A stretch of DNA of 64,000 nucleotides from Hyperoodon ampullatus (taxonomy: Eukaryota > Chordata > Mammalia > Artiodactyla > Ziphiidae): positions 174,616,428 through 174,680,427 of the forward strand of contig OX457056.1 in the NCBI GenBank assembly GCA_949752795.1, in the 5' to 3' direction. Under the pieces are notes generated by a model. It was not told where the DNA came from, made no database searches, and worked only from the letters and a program-made list of their open reading frames with translations. A program made the position numbers and the translations under genes. This document shows, one piece after another, positions 1-11,034 of the stretch; positions within the stretch are counted from its first letter, which is position 1, and each line of letters begins with the position of its first letter.

Positions 1-84
1 CTGCCTCCCAGTTTTAAGTGCCTCAAATCCCATAAACATCCAAGAAATTTTCTCAACAACACTGCCAAACAGGAAGACCCAGGT

Positions 85-200
85 TTTTTATCATCCTCAT
101 TTTGCAGATAAGGAAACTGAGGCATAGAAAGGTTGAGTGAATTCTCTAAGGTCACAAAGGTAGTGAGGTGTAGAGATATATTAACATAAAGAAAATATGA
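85..200 (-). mobile_element. MIR SINE fragment
   Basis: The stretch contains the reverse MIR signature 'cattttgcagataaggaaac' followed by a tgaggca and an aaggtcacaaaggtag-like segment. This is the minus-strand core of the ancient mammalian tRNA-derived SINE MIR. It is old and diverged; the edges are approximate. Confidence 0.7.
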
Positions 201-204
201 ATTG

Positions 205-330
205 AAAGACCATTGAGCGTAGTCAGAGCACAGTCTTGGATCAGTTACACCAGCTTACAATTTTAGGTTCACTACTTACCAGCTCTGTGATCTTCTTAAA
301 CTCAAGGAAACCTCAGATTCTTCATGGCTA
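205..330 (+). mobile_element. MIR-like fragment, plus strand
   Basis: The order 'ttcactacttaccagctctg', 'gatcttcttaaactcaagga' and 'cctcagattcttcatgg' follows the MIR core (cannot-distinguish MIR/MIRb). The match is diverged. The rest of positions 330-850 shows no recognisable gene or repeat. Confidence 0.45.
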
Positions 331-849
331 AAAGGGGTAGAATCAGAAGGCAGAAAGCATGTGATGGGGTTCAGGACAAGTTCTCGCTCTCCCAAAACAT
401 GGCTCTTTGGAAACTGAAGGAGTTTGAGAAAGTGGCAGAAACAGGAAGGTCTCTCTGATCCTCAGCCCCTGAAACAGGTCATAAAACATTCATGTGAGAG
501 GTGTTCTCCCTATACCTGGAGGAAAGGCGCATTCTTATCTCAGAAGACAGAGGGACATTGAGAAGAATCTGAATAAGCAGGCCTTGCTAAGTTTCCCCCA
601 AGTTAGCACATACTCCTTGACCTATCATATTTCTCCACAACTGTCTACTCTTCATCAAACCCAGCATAAAAATACTCAGGTTTAACCATTTTATCTGGTC
701 TTCATTTCCTTACGAAGTCTCCCATGTCATGTAAAACTTATATCACATAAATTTGCATGCTTTTCTCTTGTTAATCTGTCTTTGTCAGTTTAATTTTCAG
801 GCCCAGCCAGGGACCCTTAGAGAGTCAAGGAAAACTTTTTACCCTACAC

Positions 850-925
850 ATGTAAAGTGCTTAGCAAAGTGCCTACCCCCTGCTGAGGGCTTAATACATA
901 ATAGCTATTATCATCATCATGATGC
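850..925 (+). mobile_element. MIR 3' end fragment
   Basis: The text 'gtaaagtgcttagcaaagtg' followed by a cctac...gagggcttaata and attatcatcatcatgatg tail resembles the 3' end of MIR (aagcgcttagcacagtgcctggcacatag...). Positions 925-1595 hold nothing I recognise. Confidence 0.5.
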
Positions 926-1594
926 TTTTTCCAGTATACCATTCCGTCCTCCCAAATGGGGCTCAGATTAGCATAGTGACAATCAGAGGCTGAAGCCAGC
1001 CTAGATGAATGCAATGCTCTGATGGATGAAAAGAAGAGAGGTTTTCTTTCAAAGGCGGAGAAAAGTGTCTTTCAGTAGACGGAGGAATTCTGTGCATAAA
1101 TGCCTGAATGCAAAGAGACTTAACTGAAAGATTAAAGAATAATTGCAGTAGAATAGCAGAGGCAAAAGCAGTTAAGACAAAAAGGACAGGTGTTAAACAG
1201 GACTACAGTGAATGAAGAGGGAGTCAGGAGTCTTTGTAGCTGAAGACATTATGATTATCAGAAAACAAACAACACAAGTACAGGGTTGGAGCCCAGAAAG
1301 TCAAGTCCCAGAACCAGGATTAAATTTCCTCTCACTATTTATTCCTAGAAGAATTTATCACTTCCCTGAATTATTGTCAGTAATTAACCTATAATCATGT
1401 TCTGTTATACATTATATTTGTACAGTCCACAGGTACAACACTCAGGCACGCTCATAAAAGTAACTTCCTAATTTTCCCCACTGTACCTTTACATTTACCT
1501 AGTGGGGGTAGTTCTTCCCTTCTCTTTAGAAGAAAACACAGGTGGGCTCTGTTTATCTGGTGTCCTTAAGTCTTATTGTGTACTGGATATATTC

Positions 1595-1790
1595 TTTTTT
1601 AAACTGAAGTACAGTTAATTTACAGTGTTGTGTTAGTTTCTGGTGTACAGCAAAGTGATTCAGTTCTACATATATATACATACATTGTTTTTCATATTTT
1701 CCATTACAGTTTACTACAAGATATTGAATATAGTTCCTTGTGCTCTACAGCAGGACCTTGTTGCTTATCTATTGTACTGGATATTTTCTA
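1595..1790 (-). mobile_element. L1 3' end, 5'-truncated, minus strand
   Basis: A T-rich head is followed by 'aaactgaagtacagttaatt', 'acagtgttgtgttagtttct' and 'gcaaagtgattcagttctac', then 'gatattgaatatagttcctt'. This is the reverse complement of a cetartiodactyl L1 3' UTR (tail-side first). Only the 3' end is present, the normal outcome of truncated target-primed reverse transcription. It resembles the copy at 27700-27954. Confidence 0.8.
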
Positions 1791-2270
1791 TGTGTCCATT
1801 GGGACCCACTCTCCACCTTTCCCTGCTCTTGGCCCTGGGAGAAGACCTATATGGATGGCATTGTCCTTTGGCTTCAGTTTGGACTTGATCAACAGGAAGC
1901 ATTAGCAGGAGATGGTAGAGTCCGGGTAGGAGGAGGGAGAAGACAAAGTATTTATTCTTCCTGTTCCCCCATCTACTGGATTGCAGTGGGTTGGCTCTAC
2001 TAAAGAACCCCTCTCCTGCCAGGCAGCCCTCCGCAAGCCACTACTCTCTACATGCTTTGGAAGCCCATTCTGCCCCAGCACCTTCTGTGGTGCTGTTGAC
2101 TTCCTGCTGCTGCAAGCCTGGAGGTTCTGCGCCATCCTTGTTGCTTTCCTCAGACCCTGCTCACACCATAGTAAAATGTCCCTGTATAAAACTCTCCTCA
2201 ATTACCCAGTTTGAGCGCCATCTGTTTCTTGCTGGGACCCTGGCTGATACATATGGCCACTTCAGTTGCA
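1791..2270. mobile_element. Old interspersed repeat, class uncertain
   Basis: The segment running through 'aagtatttattcttcctgtt' to 'aaactctcctcaattaccca' and ending 'tgctgggaccctggctgata' resembles a mammalian interspersed repeat I have seen elsewhere, but I cannot name its class with confidence. The short open frames here, including a 99-codon minus-strand one, look like by-products. No gene is supported. Confidence 0.35.
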
Positions 2271-2279
2271 ACACATAGT

Positions 2280-3466
2280 CTCATTTTGGTATTTAGAATA
2301 ATTAATCTATAAAATAGTTAAAACTCCAAATCGGATTTAAGGTTAAGTCCCTTTCTTAGCTCTATTGGAGGAGAGGGTGTGTTCATCTTCTTTTTTTCCC
2401 TGCTTCTCTGATTTCCGATTGTTTATCAAAGCTTCTGACCTAGTTAAACCTGGTTGACCTGGTTGAAGGCAATGTAATGAAAAGGAAAGTTCTGAGGTTG
2501 GCTTCACAGCATCCAATTTTGACAGATATTTAGATGATTCTTTTTCTCATGGACACATCTGTGGCTTCCAGAGACCTCCCCATGCTGGGCAGTATCTGAG
2601 TACAACAAATGCATATCTCCCCCAGCCCATCACTTTCTCTATTCAGCCTCAGCTCCCATCTGTTGAGGAAACGTCTGCTCTATAGAAGCATTTAGCTGCA
2701 TTAAAGATGTTTGTTTTCAGGTTTTTGCCTTTTCTTAAGATAATTTTAATAACACATTTTTCCTCAAAATCCATTCTGCTTTATTTTCTGTTTACTCCAA
2801 GATTTAGTTAGAATTTTAAATAAAATCCAAGTGGATAGATTGGCTTATTCTTTGGTTGTTAAAATCTTCCTCCCTTCCTCCCTCTCTCCTTCCTTCCCTC
2901 CCTCCCTTCCTTCCTTCTTTTCTTTTTTGTTTAATTGTCAGAGAATGTAGCCTGCATGAGTTCTAATTGTGAATACTTCAAGGGTGTTTGAAAATAATTT
3001 TCTATTGCTGATTACCAATCTTTGTTTCTCTCGTTCATGTGTGTGTTTCATATGTATATATACACACACATGCATATTTACCTATATGTGTAAAGTCATA
3101 CATAGACTTCTATCCATAAGAGAATAAGCTTATAAACTATATTAACCAAATTCTTTCTTTTTCAACTTCTGAGAGAGTTTCTCACTGTCTTAATTAAGTT
3201 TTCAATATATCCCAGCATTTGTAGCAGATTTTTTCTTGTATATTTCAAAACTCTGTTGTTAGATGCACAAAAGTTCATGATTATAGTTTTGGTGGACTAT
3301 AAGCTTTATTAATATGAGCTTATTCTTTGTCTTATTTGATGCTTTTTCCTTGTATTCATTTTTATATCATATTAATATTACTAAATCTACTTTATTTTTA
3401 TCAGTCCTTACATGTAAATATTGTTTTCCTCTTAATCTTTACCTTTGGTGAAACAGGACTGTTTAA
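2280..3466. other. No gene recognised
   Basis: A+T-rich non-coding sequence without a recognisable exon. It includes a pyrimidine microsatellite at about 2868-2930 and an imperfect alternating TA/CA stretch at about 3040-3075. Confidence 0.5.
2868..2930. repeat. Pyrimidine (CCTT)n microsatellite
   Basis: About 60 bases of almost pure C/T, mostly permutations of tccc, tccctt and ttcc, ending in a T-rich stretch. Such runs can mutate by slippage and can form triplex DNA. I see no protein context. Confidence 0.85.
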
Positions 3467-3480
3467 TGGATTTCTAATTT

Positions 3481-3684
3481 TTTTTTTTTTTTTCGGTAGG
3501 CGGGCCTCTCACTGTTGTGGCCTCTCCCGTTGCGGAGCACAGGCTCCGGACGCGCAGGCTCAGCGGCCATGGCTCATGGGCCTAGCCGCTCCGCGGCATG
3601 TGGGATCTTCCTGGACCGGGGCATGAACCCATGTCCCCTGCATCGGCAGGTGGATTCTTAACCACTGCGCCACCAGGGAAGCCC
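3481..3684 (-). mobile_element. Cetacean tRNA-Glu SINE (CHR-2 type)
   Basis: Read in reverse, the element begins gggcttccctggtggcgcag, carries the tRNA-like promoter region (tgcaggggacatgggttc...) and ends at a T-run, which is its A-tail. Near-duplicate flanks 'tggatttctaattt' (ending 3480) and 'tggatttataattt' (3685-3698) are the target-site duplication, with one mismatch. Confidence 0.93.
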
Positions 3685-3698
3685 TGGATTTATAATTT

Positions 3699-5022
3699 TT
3701 ATGATTACCAATATGGTTCAACTTTTTTCTGCCATTTTATTATTTTATGTCTTCTAATGTAATAGTTTCCTTTTGCTTTGTCCTCCCTCTCTTCTGTCCT
3801 TTTTCCCTTCTCATTGTATGTTTCTTTACTCTTTTTCCCATCTCCTGCAGTGTTTTCCAGTGGAGGTGCCGCTGGCAGTTGTTCTGGCCATTCCTTTGTG
3901 TGTGTGGCTGCTCTGTACTTAGCAGGACCTCTTATTGGCCCTGTCACTAAATATCAGCAGCATCCCAGTCACTGGCACAGTCAAAAGCACACGTGCATGT
4001 TTCCACATGCCTCCTTCTGTGACATGCCCTCCTACCTGCAAACAGGTGCTGACTAGTTTGGGACCTAGGTCTAACATTTTCCTTCTCTTTATTATCTTTA
4101 TTTTTCTAACTTAACTTTTAGTTTTATCTTAGTAACATACGTGCATAGTTTAAAAACTCAGATAGTACTGTGAGAGTTATAATACCCAACAACAAAAAAG
4201 GTCTTTTATGTCACTCCTCTCTGCTTCTTATTTTCCCCAAAGCCAATGCTTTTGAGTCTTTTCACTTTTTCTAGGATTTACTTTATGTTTCTAAAGAGCA
4301 TGCCTATACAGCTATTATTTGATGTTCTAGTTGAAAATATAACATATTGACTTTCTATTATGTCAGATTAGATTTTTTTTTTAGGCCTGCTTACAGTATC
4401 TGCTCACAAAGCAAACTTTCTCTTCTCCATTTTCTAATGTGAGTATTTGGGAATTAAACAAATTTTGTTTAAATTATCATTTAGTTTTTGCATCACAGTT
4501 TTATGTAAATATTGTGTGCAAGTGAGCCTAACATCCTATGACTTTCTTTTCTTGTACAGTTTTTATTTTTGCCTGAGAGTTAATACTTTGTTGTTGTTGG
4601 CTTCCTATTCTGTGATTCTTTCACTAATTCACCCCACACTGTCTGCCAGAAATATAAATTACTTCTTGATATGTTCAAACACATCACATACTTCATCCGT
4701 TTCTTTTGTTTTTATTTTCTTGGAGACATCCTTCTGGAACCCTCCATCCTCCTGTGCCGTGATAGTGAAATGCGTTTCCACTTGGTATGGTGGTTTTTCT
4801 TATCACTTTTGGGGCCCTCATCCCTTCTGAATTAGCTTCAGGCACAGGGCACTGTTTCTAGATCAGGGAATCTTTGCTCTCTACAACCTCAAAGTTTCAC
4901 ATAAAATAGTTATGTCTAATATTCTTAATGAATGTTAGTTGTAAAAATATATAAATGTTTTCATTTGAAAGTACATCAGGTCACAATTTTTGAATGGCAA
5001 TTACTCGAATTTTTAACTATGT
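3699..5022. other. Non-coding, no gene recognised
   Basis: No exon or RNA gene is recognisable. Positions about 4115-4345 ('taacatacgtgcatagttta' onward) may be a very old L1-derived piece, but the match is too weak to claim. The 127-codon plus-strand frame at 4447-4830 has low-complexity, hydrophobic composition and no family signature. Confidence 0.45.
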
Positions 5023-5032
5023 CTCCTCTTTC

Positions 5033-5380
5033 TTAAAAAATTTAATTAATTTATTTTCAGCTGTGTTGGGTCTTTGCTGCTGCGTGCGGGCGTTCTCTAG
5101 TTGCGGCGAGTGGGGGCTACTCTTCGTTGCCATGCGTGGGCTTCTCATTGCGGTGGCTTCTCCTGTTGTGGAGCACGGGCTCTATGAGCGCGGACTTCAG
5201 TAGTTGTGGCACGTGGGCTCAGTAGTTGTGGCTTGCAGGCTCTGGAGTGCAGGCCCAGTAGTTGTGGCTCACGGGCTTAGTTGCTCTGCGGCATGTGGGA
5301 TCTTCCCGGACCAGGGCTAGAACCCATGTCCCCTGCACTGACAGGTGGATTCTTAACCACTGTGCCACCAGGGAAGTCCT
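5033..5380 (-). mobile_element. Older cetartiodactyl SINE (CHR-1-like)
   Basis: About 340 bp ending 'gccaccagggaagtcct', with an internal block rich in 'cagtagttgtggc' repeats (three occurrences, 5191-5265), characteristic of the longer CHR-1-type tRNA-Glu SINE. Possible 9-bp target duplications 'tcctctttc' lie at 5024-5032 and 5386-5394. It is more diverged than the CHR-2-type copies, so it inserted earlier. Confidence 0.8.
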
Positions 5381-6149
5381 ATATTTCCTCTTTCAAGTAA
5401 AGAATTTGAAATCACTTACAAACATGGAGACAGCTTTTCCACATTTCTGTGAAGCAATGACATAGCAAACATCAATATTCCTATTTTATGTTAAGCATGC
5501 CACACAAAAAGCATTTTCCTAAGCACACACTGTTCCCATATGCCATTCTTGCTACTGGAGAAACAAAAATAAGTGAGTGACACCTGGACCCTGCCTTGAC
5601 AGAGCTCAAAGTGCAAAGGAGGCAAAAGATGTTTTTAATGTTGACTCGACACTATGTGTTACTTGTCCAGTGTGTACCCTGAGGAGGGTGTGATCGTGAA
5701 GAGTTAGAGAATGCTCTTGAGAAGAGGTTGTAAAGTAATGTCATTTGGGGGTTTTGAAGGAAAAGTATATATACACACACACACGTCAGACACTTATTTA
5801 GTTTTTGCTTGATGTGATTTCCTTTGTGCAGAGGACTGAGGTCTGTATAGATCTATGTCCTCACAAAGGGCATTGTCATGGAAAAAGTGAAAGTGACATG
5901 ACACCATTTGTAATGACGGCTTCTAAACCAGGTAGCCGAGGACCCCACAGACCCAATCATGCAGGTCCAGACACTGAATCTTCATCACAGGCAAGTTTGC
6001 AAATATGAGTTACAGTGCTTCCTACGTGTGTGCTCTGGCATCAAGAGCTGGCCACAGAAAGAAGAAAAAAGAGCAAATGGTTGCTTTTTGTGTAAATTTT
6101 TAGTTAGTATTTATTGCATTGAGTCTAGAAGACTAGAAAACTAACACTC

Positions 6150-6320
6150 GCTGGACACATACTGTCTGCCACACACTCTGTAGACACTTTGACTTTGGCT
6201 CAGTTGATCTTTATGAGAACCCTACAAAGTGGATATTATCCTCTCACTTCATATACAGAGAAGTCAAGTAGTGATGGAGCTAAAGCTCCTCTATGCCAGC
6301 TTTAGAGCCTGTGCTCTTTC
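6150..6320 (-). mobile_element. MIR fragment
   Basis: The reverse-MIR order of elements is present: 'ctggacacatactgtctgcc', 'gatctttatgagaaccctac', then a 'gagaagtcaagtagtgatgg' and gctaaagc segment. Diverged; edges approximate. Confidence 0.6.
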
Positions 6321-6529
6321 CATAATCCTTTGCAGCCTTGGAAGTGTTTGATATTTTGATTTGTAGGTAATGTCAATATTTTACATTTTTTTTTGTGGGA
6401 ATCCTTTCTCTGTCCTCATATGGTAAGAATTTCAGAGGCAATTTTATTTTCTTCCAAATTACTAAAAAAACAAAATACAGGAATTTGTCATTTTTGCCAA
6501 AGATATTGCAACAACCTGCTAATAACTGG

Positions 6530-6850
6530 TCTTTGGGCTTCTAGTGCCTTCTTTCTGCAATTCACCCCCGCCATTGCCACCGAATTATGTGTTTGCTTTT
6601 CCCTTATCAGAGCCACTGTTATAACTCCTACTCATCTTTCAGCACCTGCCTTAAAATGTTTTCTCGTGGGCAAGTCTACCTGCCTCCCAATGATGGAAGT
6701 AACTCTTGAGTGCTTGCTTCTTGGTTCTCCTGTAGTGCTTTTACATGATTTTAATATAGCTCTTATCTTAATGTAGTCTAAGACTTTATTTGTCTGATAT
6801 TGACTAGACTGTGAGATCCTCAAAGGAAGGTAGATATTGCAGTTATTATT
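6530..6850 (+). mobile_element. L2 LINE 3' fragment
   Basis: Contains 'ctttcagcacctgccttaaa' and ends near 'tagactgtgagatcctcaaa', the order of segments in the L2 3' end. The two opposing open frames (6393-6776 plus, 6632-6919 minus) fall on this relic and are not genes. Confidence 0.65.
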
Positions 6851-7218
6851 TGGGAAATGTGTAGAGGTGGAACAAAACATTAATTCACAAAGAAAGATTT
6901 CATTTTGTCTAAGACTCACCTAAGTTGTAAGTAATGAAGGAGTTTAAACTGTTGATGTCAATAAGGGTAGGACTGGGGTATCATGTTTTGATAGTCACAG
7001 TTATTAGCTATATGATATTGGAAAGTTACTTAATCTTTATACTTTTGTTCTTATTAGTAATAGTAGTACATTTTCTAAGGGTTGTCTTGAGGGGAAGAAT
7101 GAGATGGCCGACGTAAGTTTTTGATATAGGAGTGATAGAAAGCTAAGGCTCAGTAAATGGCCCTTATTATGAACAATGAAATGTATTATAAGATTTGTTT
7201 GTTCAAAAAACAATTGCA

Positions 7219-7294
7219 GGCTTTGTGCAGTGGCAGTATCGTAGCCAATGATGTTTATCCGAGGCACGATTATTGCTAATTGAAAACTTTTCCC
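7219..7294 (+). pseudogene. RNU4 pseudogene: U4 snRNA retropseudogene, 3'-truncated
   Basis: About 75 bases match the 5' half of U4 spliceosomal RNA. They cover the U4/U6 stem II segment ('gctttgtgcagtggcagtat'), the 5' stem-loop ('gtttatccgaggca') and the start of the stem I region ('attgctaattgaaaactttt'), then stop. The 3' domain with its Sm site is absent. The segment is flanked by an exact 11-bp repeat, caaaaaacaat, at 7204-7214 and 7294-7304, which is the mark of L1-machinery insertion. There are small differences from functional U4 (tgtgcag where gcgcag is usual, gatgttt where gaggttt is usual). No snRNA promoter elements are visible upstream. It is a dead copy. Confidence 0.93.
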
Positions 7295-7329
7295 AAAAAA
7301 CAATAGCCAAAAACGTTTATAATTTATGT

Positions 7330-8116
7330 GTATAGAATCAAAAATAAAACTGATATCCACATACTCATCATATTTCTAGGACCCCCTCTTCAGTACTTTC
7401 TCCTATCCCTTTTCCCAGAGGTACCCACTAAGATGAGTTTTGCATTTATTCATTCCTTCCTTTTCTTTATGATTTTAGCATGGGAGACTATATAGCTAAA
7501 CAATTTCTTGTTTAGCTTTACATGTTTTGGACATTGTATAAATGGAAATACATTGTGTGTATTTTTTGCTTCTTCCCTCTCAATATTATATTTGGGAAAT
7601 TTATGCATGTAGATACAGGTGTGGTTCATTCATTCTTACCCCTGTATAGTCTTTCATTGTATGACTATTCCATAGTTTATTCATTCGTTCATTGATTTGT
7701 TATCCTGACAAAGGAAATTTGGGCTGTTTTCAGTGATGGTTTTTGTTGCTGCTTTGCAATCATGGTTATATATGTCTCTTGTTCTACATTTGTAGAAACA
7801 GGATATATGGTGGTATGTGAATTATGGGGTTTTGATATATGTGCTTCTTCAACTCTACTAGATATTTCTGTATTGTTCTCCTACCAGCATTGTATAAACA
7901 TTCTTGCTTTGCAACAGTCTCTCTAATGCTTGATATTGCCCAACTTTTAAATTTGTGCCAACTGTGTGGTTGTAGAATAGTATGTCATTGTGGTTTTCAT
8001 TTGCATTTCCCTGTTTTTTAATGATCTCCTATGTGTTTTTAAATATTTACTAGCCATGTTTTTCTCATTCTGTGAAGGAACTATTCACATCTTTTGTCCA
8101 TTTTTTTATAATCTTA
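7330..8116 (-). mobile_element. Old L1/HAL1-type LINE relic, minus strand
   Basis: The order of phrases typical of reversed mammalian L1 is seen: 'cattgtatgactattccata', 'gttcattgatttgttatcct', 'aacaggatatatggtggtat', 'tgtggttttcatttgcattt' and 'cctgttttttaatgatctcc'. The relic is heavily mutated and has no usable frame. It seems to continue after the SINE at 8347. Confidence 0.7.
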
Positions 8117-8127
8117 TTGGTCTTTTT

Positions 8128-8335
8128 TTTTTTTTTTTTTTTTTGCGGTACGCGGGCCTCTCACTGTTGTGGCCTCTCCCGTTGCGGAGCACAGGCTCCA
8201 GACGCGCACGCTCAGCGGCCATGGCTCACGGGCCCAGCCACTCCGCGGCATGTGGGATCTTCCCAGACCGGGGCACGAACCCGTGTCCCCTGCATCGGCA
8301 GGCAGACTCTCAACCACTGCGCCACCAGGGAAGCC
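8128..8335 (-). mobile_element. Cetacean tRNA-Glu SINE (CHR-2 type)
   Basis: Full-length reverse copy from the T-run through 'gcggtacgcgggcctctcac' to 'gccaccagggaagccc'. The flanks 'tggtcttttt' at about 8118-8127 and 8337-8346 are the target duplication. It interrupts the old minus-strand L1. Open frames on both strands here are translations of the SINE. Confidence 0.95.
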
Positions 8336-8346
8336 CTGGTCTTTTT

Positions 8347-8842
8347 AATTGAACTATCCAAATACAAATGTGGATCTGTCTATCTTTGCAGTTCAATCAG
8401 TATTTGCTTCATGTATTCTGAATCTCTGTTATTAGGTGAATAAACATTTAAGATTGTAAATCCCCTGAATATATTGACCCCTTTTAATATTATTAAATGG
8501 CTTTCCTTATACCTGGTAATATTCTTGCTCTGAAATCTACCCTGGTATTAATATAGCTACTCCAGTTTTCTTTGATTAGTGTTAGCATGGTACATCTTTT
8601 TAATCCTGTCACTTTTAACCTTCTTTTGTCTTTATATTTAAAGTGGGTTTCTTATAGGCAGTATATAGCTGAGTCTGGTGTTTTAACCGATCTGATAATC
8701 TCTGCCTTTCAATTGGGTTGTTTAGATTCATTCATCTTCAATGATATTATTTACATGGTTAGGTTTAAATCTACCATCTTGCTATTTGTTTTCTATTTGT
8801 CTCATCTGTCTTTATTCTCTTTCCCCTCTTTTTATCTCTTTT
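8347..8842 (-). mobile_element. Continuation of old L1 relic
   Basis: Contains 'ctactccagttttctttgat', 'aaagtgggtttcttataggc', 'atctgataatctctgccttt' and 'cttgctatttgttttctatt', a familiar antisense series from the L1 reverse-transcriptase gene. The 153-codon plus-strand frame at 8572-9033 is antisense LINE read-through into a SINE, not a protein gene. Confidence 0.7.
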
Positions 8843-8856
8843 ACAGATTATTTTTT

Positions 8857-9072
8857 TTTTGTTGTTGTTTTTTGTTTTTTGCAGTACGCGGGCCTCTCAC
8901 TGCTGTGGCCTCTCCTGTTGCGGAGCACAGGCTCCGGACGCACAGGCTCAGTGGCCATGGCTTACGGGCCCAGCCGCTCCGCGGCATGTGGGATCTTCCC
9001 GGACCGGGGCACGAACCCGTGTCCCCTGCATAGGCAGGCGGACTCTCAACCACTGCGCCACCAGGGAAGCCC
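8857..9072 (-). mobile_element. Cetacean tRNA-Glu SINE (CHR-2 type)
   Basis: Reverse copy with a mixed T/G tail (ttgttgttgtttttt...) and a 3' boundary at gggaagcc. Target duplication 'cagattatttttt' at about 8844-8856 and 9073-9085. It inserted into the old L1 relic. Confidence 0.94.
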
Positions 9073-9242
9073 CAGATTATTTTTTATAATTCCATTATAT
9101 ATTCTTTTGGCTTTTAGCTATAACTTTTATTAATTTTTTAGGTATAAGTCTTATTTTTTTTCTAATATATGCATTAACTAGATATCACAATATTTTACTA
9201 TTCTTTGTGATTTAGTTTTTAGTATTTTCTGTTGACCACTAT

Positions 9243-9250
<8 letters not shown>

Positions 9251-9284
<34 letters not shown>

Positions 9285-9474
9285 GGTACGCCAGCCTCTC
9301 AATGTTGTGGCCTCTCCCGTTGCAGAGCACAGGCTCTGGACGCGCAGGCTCAGCGGCCATGGCTCACAGGCCCAGCCGCTCCACGGCATGCGGGATCCTC
9401 CCGGACCGGGGCACAAACCCGTGTCCCCTGCATCGGCAGGCGGACTCTCAACCACTGCGCCACCAGGGAAGCCC
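9251..9474 (-). mobile_element. Cetacean tRNA-Glu SINE (CHR-2 type)
   Basis: Reverse copy with a long T-run (more than 30 T). It carries more substitutions than its neighbours (for example ccagcctctcaatg where cgggcctctcactg is usual). No long target duplication is visible; only 'gcctt' is shared by the flanks. Confidence 0.93.
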
Positions 9475-9527
9475 GCCTTCTTTATTTTTTTAATTAATTT
9501 TTTTTTATTATTTTAGCCCTAGCATTT

Positions 9528-9535
9528 TTTACATT

Positions 9536-9566
<31 letters not shown>

Positions 9567-9963
9567 TTTTAACATCTTTATTGGAGTATAATTGCTTTAC
9601 AATGTTGTGTTAGCTTCTGCTGTATAACAAAGTGAATCAGCTATACCTATACATATATCCCCTCATCCGCTCCTTCTTTAGCCTCCCTCTCACCCTCCGT
9701 ATCCTACCCCTCTAGGTGGTCCCAAAGCATCAAACTGATCTCCCTTTGCTATGCAGCTGCTTTCCACTAGCTATCTATTTCACATTTGGTAGTGTATATA
9801 TGTCAATGCTACTCTCTCACTTCGTCCCAGCTTACCTTTCCCCCTCCCCATGTCCTCAAGTCCATTCTTTACATCTGTCTGCGTCTTTATTCCTGTCCTG
9901 CCCCTAGGTTCATCAGAACCATTTCTTTTTTTTTTTTTAGATTTCATATACGTGTGTTAGCAT
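9528..9963 (-). mobile_element. L1 3' end, 5'-truncated, with target duplication
   Basis: After a (ttta)n head the sequence reads 'catctttattggagtataat', 'acaatgttgtgttagcttct', 'agtgaatcagctatacctat', then the pyrimidine-rich 3' UTR block. This is the reverse of the 3' UTR seen at the end of the full-length L1 near 56.3 kb, so both belong to related young subfamilies. The exact 12-bp repeat gccctagcattt at 9516-9527 and 9964-9975 is the target-site duplication. Confidence 0.93.
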
Positions 9964-9984
9964 GCCCTAGCATTTAAGAAAAAA

Positions 9985-10100
9985 TTTTTTTTGGCTTTGC
10001 CACACGGCACGCAGGATCTTAGTTCCTGGACCAGGAATTGAATCCCTGCCCCTTGTAGTGGAAGTGTGAAGTCTTAACCACTGGACCACCAGGGAAGTCC
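9985..10100 (-). mobile_element. Short tRNA-Glu SINE monomer
   Basis: About 115 bp reading 'ggctttgccacacggcacgc', 'caggaattgaatccctgccc' and ending 'ccaccagggaagtcc'. It is a short cetartiodactyl tRNA-Glu SINE in reverse, older than the CHR-2-type copies. The sequence 'ctattatgc' directly after it (10101-10109) also occurs just before the SINE tail at 9239-9247; see findings. Confidence 0.85.
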
Positions 10101-10299
10101 CTATTATGCTGTCCTTGATTTTAAGCTATTCTGATGTTCCTTTTCATATTTTTGAAGGAAAAAGCTAATGTTCTTTAGTTATTGAGTTCTAACATTATTG
10201 GTCAAAGATTGCCGTCTGTATTTCTCCAGCTTTTTGAAATTTATGGCAACTTTATTTATGGACCAATTTGTGCTCAGCTTTCATGATGTTTTTGTTTGA

Positions 10300-11010
10300 A
10301 TGAAAACAATGTATATTTTTCAATTGTAGCATTCATTATTGTGCAATGTCATATATATCAATTAGATCAAGTTTGTTAATAAATGCTATCCTTATTCTCT
10401 CTTGTTTCAGCTGCTGAGAGAGGTTTTAGTATCAAGGTTATTCTAACCATGTGAAATGAGTTGAAGAATTCTTTCTTTCTTACTTTTTGGAATAATTCAT
10501 GAAAGAGTAGAATTTATTGGTTTTGTTCTTTAAATGTTTGCTAGAACTTGGGTTGATTAAAACCCAAGGTGGAGTTTTGGGTTATGGAGGTGGATTTGTC
10601 AAGTTTACATTTCAGTTGTGTCAATTTTTGCTTCACATGTTTTGAAACCAGATTCTTAGATGTGTACATATTTAAAACAGCATTGTTATTATGTGGTGAC
10701 CCACCTTATCTCTAGTGCTTTTTTTCCCTCCTTGAAGTCCTTTGCTTTTTTGGGGGGTGGATATCTTTCTCTATATTTTGACTTTCAATGTTTTTATATT
10801 CTTATGTCTTAGGTGTGTTGGTTAACAGTATATCACTGAATTTAAAAAATATATATAGTCTGACAATCTCTGTCTTCTATCTGGGGTGTATAGCCCATTG
10901 ACATATTGTTATAAGTGATTATATATCTTGTCATACCATCTTATTTTATGCTTTTATTTTTCTTATTTCTTTGTTTACTTTTTATTATTTTCCTGCCCTC
11001 TTTTAAATGT
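10300..11010 (-). mobile_element. Old L1 relic, minus strand
   Basis: Antisense L1-like phrases are present: 'tctcttgtttcagctgctga', 'ttttgcttcacatgttttga' and 'ctgacaatctctgtcttcta'. Part of it may be the same LINE as 7330-8842, split by the SINE/L1 cluster. No open frame. Confidence 0.55.
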
Positions 11011-11034
11011 ATTTAGTTTTCCTCATTTAGCATA

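Noticed and set aside
8114..9516. Many overlapping open frames of 60-150 codons on both strands
   Set aside because: All are translations of the tRNA-Glu SINEs or antisense L1. The same peptide pattern (CGTRASHCCGLSRCGAQAPD) recurs at 3.5, 8.1, 8.9, 14.8, 15.5 and 59.9 kb.
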